Shown here: positions 1 to 5,504 of the stretch, in pieces
Layout of the letters: each line of letters opens with the position of its first letter
Numbering within the stretch: position 1 is the stretch's first letter
Origin: an uncultured Clostridia bacterium
GTDB taxonomy: Bacteria > Bacillota > Clostridia > Acetivibrionales > CALMWN01
Assembly: GCA_937873555.1 (NCBI GenBank)
Contig: CALMWN010000465.1
Span: 1-5,504, forward strand
Length of the DNA: 5,504 nucleotides
Reading direction: 5' to 3'
Notes under the pieces: generated by a model
The model's database searches: none
What the model was told of the DNA's origin: nothing
What the model saw: only the letters and a program-made list of their open reading frames with translations
Made by a program: the position numbers and the translations under genes

Positions 1-1818
1 CCTTCTATATCCATAATTGCCCTTTTGGGGACGGATTTGCGGCAGTCAATACTAGGTGGTAATAACAACAGCTTTTTTGAGGTGGCTTATGATGTGCCTG
101 GAAAAGGACGTGTAGTTGAAGCTACGGTTGCAAGATGTAAAAATGGTGCTGTCATTAATTATACCGACACTTATCTAAGAAGGCGTGATCCTGATTGCAT
201 GGTTATTGCCGATGAGGGAAAATCTGACAAGCAACGTTACAGGGACAGGTATGGGAGTGAATTTACCTCTCTGAGAAAAACGACCTTTGAGTGGTTGGCA
301 GAACAAAACCTCATATTAATGCCATTTATGGCGGGTGGAGAAGAACTGGGCTATCCGGTTCTTCTTGTCGCCCCTGACAATGCAGGCTTTTTTGCAGGAG
401 GGCTTGCGGATTTGCAGGGTTTTATACCCGGCAGCAAGCTGGAGGAAGGCTTTAAGCCTAAGGCAATCATATATCTTGCGCCAACTTTCAGGCACACTCA
501 TTTCAATGGTAAGCAGATGGTTGTGCATAACAGGCTTTATGATGTATATGAGATGTTTTCATACAACTTATACCCTGGTCCAAGTGCAAAAAAAGGTGTT
601 TACGGGGTGCTTCTGAAAATTGGCGAGGATGAGGGGTGGGTAACAGCCCACGGCTCAACTGTTATGGTAATTACACCTTATGAAAATGTAATTACCATAA
701 TGCATGAAGGTGCAAGCGGCGGAGGCAAAAGTGAAATGACCGAGCAGCTCCATAGGGAGCTTGACGGAAGGATACTCATCGGTAAAAATCTTGTAACATC
801 TGAAAGAATATACCTTGAACTTAAGGAAGCGTGTGATTTGAGACCTGTGACCGATGACATGGCACTATGCCATCCTAAGCTGCAGAATGGAAGCAAGAAG
901 CTGGTTGTCAAGGATGCGGAAAACGGTTGGTTTTTGAGGACAGATCATATAAAGAGCTACGGAACAGACCCATATCTTGAAGGCATGTGCATTCACCCTG
1001 AAGAGCCTTTGATTTTCCTGAATTATGATGCAGTTCCTGGCTCTACATGCCTGCTTTGGGAGCATGTCATGGATGCCCCGGGAAAACCGTGCCCGAATCC
1101 AAGAGTAATAATGCCGAGAAGGTTTGTCCCCAATATTGTTGACGAGCCTGTTGAGATTGATGTCAGAAGCTTTGGCGTACGTACTCCCCCCTGCACAAGG
1201 GAGAAACCGACTTATGGCATTATAGGGCTTTTTCACATCCTTCCACCAGCACTTGCATGGCTATGGAGACTGGTGGCTCCCCGGGGACATGACAATCCGA
1301 GCATTACCGATACTGAGGGAATGAGCAGTGAAGGAGTAGGATCCTACTGGCCTTTTGCTACAGGCAAGATGGTGGACCAGGCGAATCTTTTGCTAAAGCA
1401 AATAGTGGATACATCCAACACAAGATATATATTGATGCCAAACCAGCATATAGGGGCTTACAGGGTCGGTTTCATGCCGCAGTGGATCGCAAGAGAATAC
1501 CTTGCCCGCCGCGGCAGTGCAAAATTCAACCAGCAGCAGTTGGTTGAATCTAGATGTTCGCTTTTGGGCTATGCTTTAAGCAGTATAAAAGTAGACGGTA
1601 CATTCCTGCCAAAGGATTTATTGGAGGTTAACAAGCAGCCGGAGGTTGGCAATGAAGGGTATGATGAAGGAGCAAAGATGTTAGCTAATTTTTTCAAAAA
1701 ACAGTTGGTAAAGTTTGTAACTCCTGAACTTGACCCATTAGGCAAGCAGATAATTGAATGCTGCATATGCAACGGTACTGTTGAGGAATATATGAAATTT
1801 ATACCAATGAAGTTCTGA
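1..1818 (+). CDS. DUF4914 family protein, P-loop (PEP-carboxykinase-like) NTPase, 5' partial
   Basis: The reading frame is open to the left edge, so the gene starts outside the window. An in-frame TTG at 25 lacks a ribosome site and is not a believable start. About 605 codons are visible, and from memory the family is somewhat over 600 residues, so only a short N-terminus is missing. I recognise the family by the block EVAYDVPGKGRVVEATV (nt 82-132), RRRDPDCMVIAD (nt 178-213) and the phosphate-binding loop GASGGGKSEM (nt 709-738). The loop resembles the GxSGxGK(T/S) loop of PEP carboxykinases and HPr kinase. A second conserved block, YGIIGLFHILPP to VAPRGHDNPS (nt 1213-1302), carries an arginine that could contact phosphate. 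There is no signal peptide in the visible part and no clear membrane segment, so it is probably cytosolic. Substrate and reaction are unknown. It ends 13 nt before purK, so the two are probably co-transcribed. Family call fairly sure; nucleotide binding is inferred. Confidence 0.85.
   Translation, partial: PSISIIALLGTDLRQSILGGNNNSFFEVAYDVPGKGRVVEATVARCKNGAVINYTDTYLRRRDPDCMVIADEGKSDKQRYRDRYGSEFTSLRKTTFEWLAEQNLILMPFMAGGEELGYPVLLVAPDNAGFFAGGLADLQGFIPGSKLEEGFKPKAIIYLAPTFRHTHFNGKQMVVHNRLYDVYEMFSYNLYPGPSAKKGVYGVLLKIGEDEGWVTAHGSTVMVITPYENVITIMHEGASGGGKSEMTEQLHRELDGRILIGKNLVTSERIYLELKEACDLRPVTDDMALCHPKLQNGSKKLVVKDAENGWFLRTDHIKSYGTDPYLEGMCIHPEEPLIFLNYDAVPGSTCLLWEHVMDAPGKPCPNPRVIMPRRFVPNIVDEPVEIDVRSFGVRTPPCTREKPTYGIIGLFHILPPALAWLWRLVAPRGHDNPSITDTEGMSSEGVGSYWPFATGKMVDQANLLLKQIVDTSNTRYILMPNQHIGAYRVGFMPQWIAREYLARRGSAKFNQQQLVESRCSLLGYALSSIKVDGTFLPKDLLEVNKQPEVGNEGYDEGAKMLANFFKKQLVKFVTPELDPLGKQIIECCICNGTVEEYMKFIPMKF
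662..700. repeat. 13-bp perfect inverted repeat inside the DUF4914 gene
   Basis: Arms at 662-674 (TTATGGTAATTAC) and 688-700 (its exact reverse complement) flank a 13-nt loop. It sits just before the P-loop codons. The arms encode two similar beta-strand segments (MVIT and VITIM), and the core GTAATTAC is itself a palindrome, so protein constraint may explain much of it. The stem is AT-rich and has no T-tract after it, so it is not an intrinsic terminator. Confidence 0.6.
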
Positions 1819-1820
1819 AC

Positions 1821-1829
1821 AGGGTGATG
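1821..1829 (+). promoter_or_regulatory. Ribosome binding site of purK
   Basis: AGGGTGATG lies directly after the DUF4914 stop codon and 2 nt before the ATG at 1832. The AGGG core is 7 nt from the start. It supports the ATG at 1832 over the in-frame TTG at 1862, which has no such site. The match is moderate, weaker than the sites of purE and the permease. Confidence 0.55.
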
Positions 1830-1831
1830 AG

Positions 1832-3007
1832 ATGAGAATAACAGAAAAAAAACACAAGCTATTGAAGCCGCCTGCAAAAATAGGAATCATTGGCGGAGGG
1901 CAGCTTGGTAGGATGATAACTGTTGAGGCTAAAAGGATGGGGTATCATGTTACTATACTTGACCCCACCCCATCTTCCCCTGCTGCACAGGTGGCGGATG
2001 AACAAATAACCGCTTCATTTACAGACAGAAGCGCCATTAAAAAGCTTGCTGGAGCCTGCGATGTCATAACATATGAATTTGAGCATATAGATGCTGATGT
2101 TTTGATTGATCTGGAGGTAGAGGGATATGATATCTATCCCTCCGGCAAGTCCTTAAAAAGCATACAGGACAAGTATATCCAGAAAATGATGCTTAAGAAT
2201 GCCGATGTTCCAGTACCTGACTTTATCATTGTAAATGATATCAATGATATGCAAAAATGCATTGACACCATAGGACTGCCATTTATACTTAAAACCCGCT
2301 CAGGGGGTTATGACGGGAAAGGCAACAGTATTATAAAGACAATGGTAGAAATGGAGCAGTCTTTGGAAGAGTTCAAAGGGTACGGCCTAATAGCCGAGAG
2401 GTTTATTGAATTTGAACGGGAGTTATCCATTATTGCTGCACGAGATTTAAGAAATAATTATGCTTTCTATCCGATAGTTGAGAACATACACGAAAATAGT
2501 ATACTTCGTTTAACCAGGGCACCTGCAAACATAGATATAGCTTTAGAGAATAAGGTAAGGGCTATTGCAAGAAAGGTTCTGAAAATCCTCGATGATTACG
2601 GTGTGTTTTGCATAGAAATGTTCCTTACACATAATGGTGAGATATACATTAATGAAATAGCTCCTCGTCCCCACAACTCCGGGCATTATACAATCGAGGC
2701 TTGTGTCACGTCACAATTTGAGCAGCTGGTGAGAGTAATAACCGGAATGCCTTTGGGTTCTACAAGACAGCGCTCCCCGTGTGTTATGGCAAATATACTT
2801 GGAAGTGACTCTGTAGAAGGTCAGTATAGCTTTGATGGGATTGAAGACGTACTCGGTGAAGATGATATTCACCTTCACTTATATGGTAAACAGTCTACGA
2901 AGAAAATGAAAAAAATTGGACACTTAACTGTTTTGAATAAATCCGTTAAAGCTGCAGAGGAAAAAGCATTGAAGGCTCTAGAAAAGCTTGTAATAAAACC
3001 TTTATAA
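1832..3007 (+). CDS. purK: N5-carboxyaminoimidazole ribonucleotide synthase
   Basis: Catalyses AIR + ATP + bicarbonate to N5-CAIR, ADP and phosphate in de novo purine synthesis; cytosolic ATP-grasp enzyme. The 391 residues show the N-terminal dinucleotide-fold motif GIIGGGQLGRMI (18-29), LDPTPSSPAAQVAD (43-56), the TYEFEHI segment (80-86), QDKYIQK (112-118), the ATP-grasp lysine and glycine loop LKTRSGGYDGKG (153-164), and the strongly diagnostic C-terminal block NEIAPRPHNSGHYTIEACVT (274-293), whose Glu275 fits the metal-binding glutamate. Length is normal, except that about 15 lysine-rich residues precede the first beta strand, more than in typical PurK. purE follows after 12 nt, so the unstable N5-CAIR product would be made next to its consumer. 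The purK-purE order is the reverse of the common purEK order. Family identification is near certain; whether this is the cell's only copy cannot be seen. Confidence 0.96.
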   Translation: MRITEKKHKLLKPPAKIGIIGGGQLGRMITVEAKRMGYHVTILDPTPSSPAAQVADEQITASFTDRSAIKKLAGACDVITYEFEHIDADVLIDLEVEGYDIYPSGKSLKSIQDKYIQKMMLKNADVPVPDFIIVNDINDMQKCIDTIGLPFILKTRSGGYDGKGNSIIKTMVEMEQSLEEFKGYGLIAERFIEFERELSIIAARDLRNNYAFYPIVENIHENSILRLTRAPANIDIALENKVRAIARKVLKILDDYGVFCIEMFLTHNGEIYINEIAPRPHNSGHYTIEACVTSQFEQLVRVITGMPLGSTRQRSPCVMANILGSDSVEGQYSFDGIEDVLGEDDIHLHLYGKQSTKKMKKIGHLTVLNKSVKAAEEKALKALEKLVIKPL

Positions 3008-3011
3008 GGAG
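3006..3011 (+). promoter_or_regulatory. Ribosome binding site of purE
   Basis: AAGGAG overlaps the purK stop codon and lies 8 nt before the ATG at 3020. Spacing and sequence are near ideal. It fixes the start at 3020 rather than the internal ATG at 3071, which would cut into the first beta strand. The overlap with the purK stop suggests coupled translation. Confidence 0.75.
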
Positions 3012-3019
3012 ATGATGAT

Positions 3020-3538
3020 ATGCCGGAATTAAACAAAACTTATATTGATCAACTAAAGGCAGGAATAATTATGGGAAGCGATTCCGACCTTCCTGTAATG
3101 AGCGAGGCTGCCAAGGTACTCAAGGAACTAGGTATAGAATATGAAATGAACGTTGTATCAGCCCACAGAACACCAGATAAAATGTATGACTATGCCAAAA
3201 CGGCAGAGGAAAGAGGCATTTCCGTTATAATAGCAGGGGCTGGGGGGTCTGCCCACCTTCCCGGTATGGTCGCTTCACTGACATGTATTCCCGTAATAGG
3301 TGTTCCAATTAAGCTTAAAAACTTGGGAGGAATGGACTCCCTGCTATCAATTGTGCAGATGCCTGCAGGCGTTCCCGTGGCGACAGTTTCAATCAATGGT
3401 GGCACTGCTGCCGGTCTGCTTGCTGCCAGAATGCTCGGAGTAAAAAATGCGGAAATACGGCAGAAATTGACTTGCTACATGAAAAAAATGGAGGCAGAAG
3501 ATGAAACAAATTTATGCTTGAATGAAATTTCCATTTAA
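3020..3538 (+). CDS. purE: N5-carboxyaminoimidazole ribonucleotide mutase (class I PurE)
   Basis: Converts N5-CAIR to 4-carboxy-AIR (CAIR), the step directly after PurK; the family forms cytosolic octamers. The 172 residues carry the full class I signature: IIMGSDSDLPVM (16-27), with the Ser and Asp that hold the ribose phosphate; the VVSAHRTPDK loop (45-54), with catalytic His49; AGAGGSAHLPGM (72-83), with His79; and the DSLLSIVQMPAGVPVATVSI block. The usual AGAGGAAHLPG has one Ala-to-Ser change, a mild variation. The INGGTAAGLLAA stretch matches the shorter INxxKNAG form seen in some thermophile and clostridial PurE rather than the longer E. coli form. An adjacent purK supports the N5-CAIR mutase role rather than the direct AIR carboxylase activity of class II enzymes. 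The C-terminal tail beyond about residue 158 is unconserved. The permease begins 15 nt downstream. Confidence 0.96.
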   Translation: MPELNKTYIDQLKAGIIMGSDSDLPVMSEAAKVLKELGIEYEMNVVSAHRTPDKMYDYAKTAEERGISVIIAGAGGSAHLPGMVASLTCIPVIGVPIKLKNLGGMDSLLSIVQMPAGVPVATVSINGGTAAGLLAARMLGVKNAEIRQKLTCYMKKMEAEDETNLCLNEISI

Positions 3539-3540
3539 TG

Positions 3541-3546
3541 AGGAGG
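3541..3546 (+). promoter_or_regulatory. Ribosome binding site that decides the TTG start of the permease
   Basis: AGGAGG is 7 nt upstream of the TTG at 3554 and 2 nt after the purE stop. No ATG or GTG in frame lies near it. The spacing makes TTG the evident initiation codon; the combination of a strong site and a weak start codon may set moderate expression of the membrane protein. Confidence 0.8.
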
Positions 3547-3553
3547 TACAGGT

Positions 3554-4921
3554 TTGAGAAAAAATAATTCGCGTCAGGAATTGTTAAATGACGATTTAAT
3601 ATCATATAATCCAAAACAATGGCGTATCAATATACCTTTTAAGGACTACAATTTCAGAGTTGAAGATATAGTTCCTGCATTGTCGGGTGCCATAGGCAAG
3701 GTTTCACTCGTTGCAGCATTTGCTGTGGCATGGGCTGCGGGCTTCAATATAACCAATCCTTCATTTGTAACTGAAAATGTAAGGCTTGAAATTGTGTTTG
3801 CCAGCATACTCACGATATTATTCTGTGCTACCCTTAATCCATATGCAGGTCCGCCCGGAACTCTTGCACCCTTGATTCCGATAATTCCAGTGATGATATC
3901 ATCAGGGGTGCATCCATTGCCGTTAAGTATTCTTATTGGAGTAATAGGACTTGTAATATCTGCCTTCAGGTACTTTAGCAAGGTAGTGGAAATAAACGGT
4001 AAAGGTACAAAGGGCGGTATTATCCTTTTGTTTGGTTTTCTCGGAATTAGCAGTTCTCTTGAAAAATTAAAAGTCTGGGCTGATATAAGTAATGAATCTG
4101 AGTTGTTTGTTTTGCTTTTAATAGTCGGACTTATTTTATATATCCTGCTCAACAAATTCAAGGCAAGATGGCTAATAATACCCGCTTGTGCCATAGCTGC
4201 AATAGCAATATCGTTATATTTCGGTTTGTTTCCTACGTTCAAAACCGGTATTGGACTTCCAATAATAAACCCTGATATGTGGTGGAGTGAAAAATGGGGC
4301 ATCGGCTGGGGATTGAATGCCGGAAACTTCATTAAAGCTTTGCCATTTGCCCTTCTCGCAGTTGTTATGTGGCCAATAGATGCGCTGGCAATAAAAACCA
4401 TACAGGAAGCCAACTACCCTAAAGAAGCAAAAAAAGCTGTTTTTGATATGAATTCGACTTATATTATTGTATCTTTAAGAAATATTGTAGGCGCATTGCT
4501 TGGAGGTGCTCAAATATCTGCAATTTGGAGAAGTTTTATGATTCCCCTCGGTATGGTGAAAAGGCCCATTGGGGCAAGTGCATTAATATTGGGAATACTT
4601 GGATTGAGCTTTGGCATTTTAGGATTCCCGATAGACATTGCTGTCTTTCCTCCCCTTCTGTGGTTGGTGTTGATATTTGGTGTATATATTCCGCTTATAG
4701 AAGTTGGATTAAACACCATAAAAAGTGCAGCATCGGCTCAAGTGGCTGCTGTCTGCATCATTGCAGGTATTGCAGTAAATCCGGTACTGGGATGGATTGC
4801 CTCTATTTTTGTTGAAAATTTTGAAATAATCAAGGATTCCGAGAACGATAGAATTTTATCTGCAAAAGACCGTTATATAACGGCGGGTCTGGTAATTGTT
4901 ACAGTCATCACGTTTTTTTGA
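3554..4921 (+). CDS. DUF3360 family multi-pass membrane protein, putative transporter
   Basis: A 455-residue integral membrane protein starting at TTG behind a strong AGGAGG. The soluble N-terminus (1-40) contains KQWRINIPFKDYNFRVEDIVP, followed by roughly 12-13 hydrophobic segments near 41-62, 78-95, 103-117, 121-140, 153-168, 183-199, 205-224, 258-281, 305-325, 340-360, 362-385, 393-421 and 441-455. Features I associate with DUF3360 are TENVRLEI (73-80), the glycine/proline-rich GPPGTLAPLIPIIPVMISSG (99-118) and a later WRSFMIPLGMVKRPIGA stretch (325-341). The layout recalls the UraA/SulP-type transporter fold, but that is inference; no substrate is established to my knowledge. Co-transcription with purKE suggests a small anion or base-like solute, weakly. 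The last helix is only about 15 residues and stops where amidohydrolase homology begins, so the C-terminus may be truncated: from memory relatives are nearer 490 residues. It may or may not be functional. Confidence 0.78.
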   Translation: MRKNNSRQELLNDDLISYNPKQWRINIPFKDYNFRVEDIVPALSGAIGKVSLVAAFAVAWAAGFNITNPSFVTENVRLEIVFASILTILFCATLNPYAGPPGTLAPLIPIIPVMISSGVHPLPLSILIGVIGLVISAFRYFSKVVEINGKGTKGGIILLFGFLGISSSLEKLKVWADISNESELFVLLLIVGLILYILLNKFKARWLIIPACAIAAIAISLYFGLFPTFKTGIGLPIINPDMWWSEKWGIGWGLNAGNFIKALPFALLAVVMWPIDALAIKTIQEANYPKEAKKAVFDMNSTYIIVSLRNIVGALLGGAQISAIWRSFMIPLGMVKRPIGASALILGILGLSFGILGFPIDIAVFPPLLWLVLIFGVYIPLIEVGLNTIKSAASAQVAAVCIIAGIAVNPVLGWIASIFVENFEIIKDSENDRILSAKDRYITAGLVIVTVITFF

Positions 4922-5190
4922 AGGTGATGACATGAATGAAATAACAGACCCGGTTACACCTCATTTAAGAGCAATAGACGGTATATATTTTCTTGATAAA
5001 TCTTTTATAGAATCTAGAGATGCCGGAGTTACAACGGTAGTTACCGGTCCCGGAAGTTGCAATGTCTTCGGAGGACAATTTATTGCACTCAAAACATTTG
5101 GAGACAGGTATCAATTATGTCAGATCACCCAAGTACGCCTGTGAGTTTACTTAATGTTTATGCTGCAATAGCAGCAAGAGAAGGAATAAC
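4914..5190 (+). pseudogene. Remnant of a metal-dependent amidohydrolase (imidazolonepropionase-like), internally deleted
   Basis: Two pieces of one family survive. Piece A (4914 to about 5108) reads FFEGDDMNEITDPVTPHL, then RAIDG, DAGVTTVVTGPGS and GGQFIALKTFGDR. This matches the region just after the metal-binding HxH of amidohydrolases related to imidazolonepropionase. Piece B (about 5108-5190, shifted by +2) reads VSIMSDHPSTPVSLLNVYAA then IAAREGIT, the C-proximal region carrying the metal-ligand aspartate (SDHP). The HxH segment, the first roughly 70 residues, the roughly 200-residue catalytic middle and the C-terminus are absent, so no activity is possible. A 70-codon ORF can be drawn from ATG 4932 to the stop at 5142-5144, but homology begins before that ATG, and its last 11 residues (from Tyr60) are out-of-frame nonsense. 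A full-length ancestor probably ended the same operon after the permease. Substrate unknown. Confidence 0.82.
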
Positions 5191-5504
5191 ATTACTTTTT
5201 GTTTCTCGGTTTAAGTGAGGTGTACCGGCAAATGAAAAATAAATTTGTGTTAAAGAAGCTAAAATAGCAGACATACAGGTTATATTCACATTCCATTCTT
5301 ATGGGATAAAAAACGATTTCCAATTATCCTACAATTCAATATATTTCGTAAAGTCCGGAAAACCGCAATTTATAACAAGCAAATTGCGGTTTTCTTATTG
5401 ACAAAATATCCGTATTTCCGACTTTTGGTATGTCGAAATAACTCGCCCATTTTTATTCAATTTTTCAAAGTGGACAAGCCTGGCTTTTTTGCATTATTAA
5501 GGAA
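5191..5504. other. Non-coding right end, no supported gene
   Basis: This stretch follows the amidohydrolase remnant. I see no ORF with a start codon and ribosome site on either strand; the longest open stretches lack starts or run through the terminator stem. It contains the terminator at 5358-5394 and AT-rich sequence to the edge. TTGACA at 5398-5403 has no acceptable -10 box at 16-18 nt. The final bases AAGGAA (5499-5504) could be a ribosome site for a gene outside the window, but that cannot be tested here. Confidence 0.6.
5358..5394 (+). terminator. Intrinsic terminator at the end of the operon
   Basis: A perfect 14-bp stem (left arm 5358-5371, right arm 5381-5394) encloses a 9-nt loop, ATAACAAGC. 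The stem centre is CCGCAA/TTGCGG, and its outer arms are A-rich on the left and T-rich on the right, so the transcript ends in UUUUC UUAUU. The A/T symmetry means it could stop transcription from either side. It is the first strong terminator after the four genes and the amidohydrolase remnant, so the operon transcript probably includes the remnant. Confidence 0.82.

Noticed and set aside
865..1236. Minus-strand ORF (123 codons) inside the DUF4914 gene
   Set aside because: It lies fully within conserved DUF4914 coding sequence, has no recognisable motif and is best explained as a shadow.
3020..3538. PurE as a class II (direct AIR carboxylase) enzyme
   Set aside because: Sequence features match class I, and an intact PurK sits directly upstream, as expected for the N5-CAIR route.
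3646..4413. Long minus-strand ORF (255 codons) opposite the permease
   Set aside because: It mirrors the permease gene, whose membrane-protein codons rarely give stops on the other strand. It has no recognisable domain, and the plus-strand reading has a strong ribosome site and family motifs.
5190..5266. Short open frame after the amidohydrolase remnant reading HYFLFLGLSEVYRQMKNK and on to a stop at 5265
   Set aside because: It is preceded by a stop at 5187-5189, has no ribosome site, and I could not match it to the amidohydrolase C-terminus or any other family.
5243..5401. Plus-strand open stretch of about 50 codons running through the terminator
   Set aside because: There is no start codon with a ribosome site, and it reads across a perfect 14-bp terminator stem, so coding is unlikely.
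5398..5437. Promoter (TTGACA at 5398) or Spo0A-type boxes (TTGACAAAA at 5398-5406, TGTCGAA at 5431-5437)
   Set aside because: TTGACA has no usable -10 element at normal spacing. The two short box-like matches are expected by chance in AT-rich DNA, and the gene they might control is outside the window.

Overview
The window looks like part of a low-to-moderate G+C Firmicutes chromosome, most likely a clostridium. The reasons are strong purine-rich Shine-Dalgarno sites (AAGGAG, AGGAGG), a TTG start, AT-leaning codon use, and protein families typical of anaerobic Firmicutes. This placement is an inference from style and gene families, not from a database match.

Positions 1-4921 hold four same-strand genes packed like one operon, with gaps of only 13, 12 and 15 nt. 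They are: (1) a DUF4914 protein with a PEP-carboxykinase-like P-loop, running off the left edge; (2) purK, N5-carboxyaminoimidazole ribonucleotide synthase; (3) purE, class I N5-CAIR mutase; (4) a multi-pass permease of the uncharacterised DUF3360 family, started at TTG. PurK and PurE perform consecutive steps of purine synthesis (AIR to N5-CAIR to CAIR). The jobs of the DUF4914 protein and the permease are unknown. Their co-transcription with purKE hints at a link to purine or imidazole-type metabolites, or to bicarbonate/ATP-dependent chemistry, but nothing in the sequence proves it. The promoter must lie left of the window.

Positions 4914-5190 are the most unusual part. They hold the remains of a metal-dependent amidohydrolase (imidazolonepropionase-like): an N-proximal piece and a C-proximal piece in different frames, with the catalytic middle missing. 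Homology in the first piece starts upstream of its apparent ATG and abuts the last codons of the permease, whose final membrane helix looks short. I read this as a scar from at least two deletions at the end of a formerly longer operon.

Positions 5191-5504 contain no convincing gene. They hold a clear stem-loop terminator (5358-5394) that probably ends the operon, followed by AT-rich sequence with weak dyads. I did not identify a new defence, mobile or CRISPR system here.
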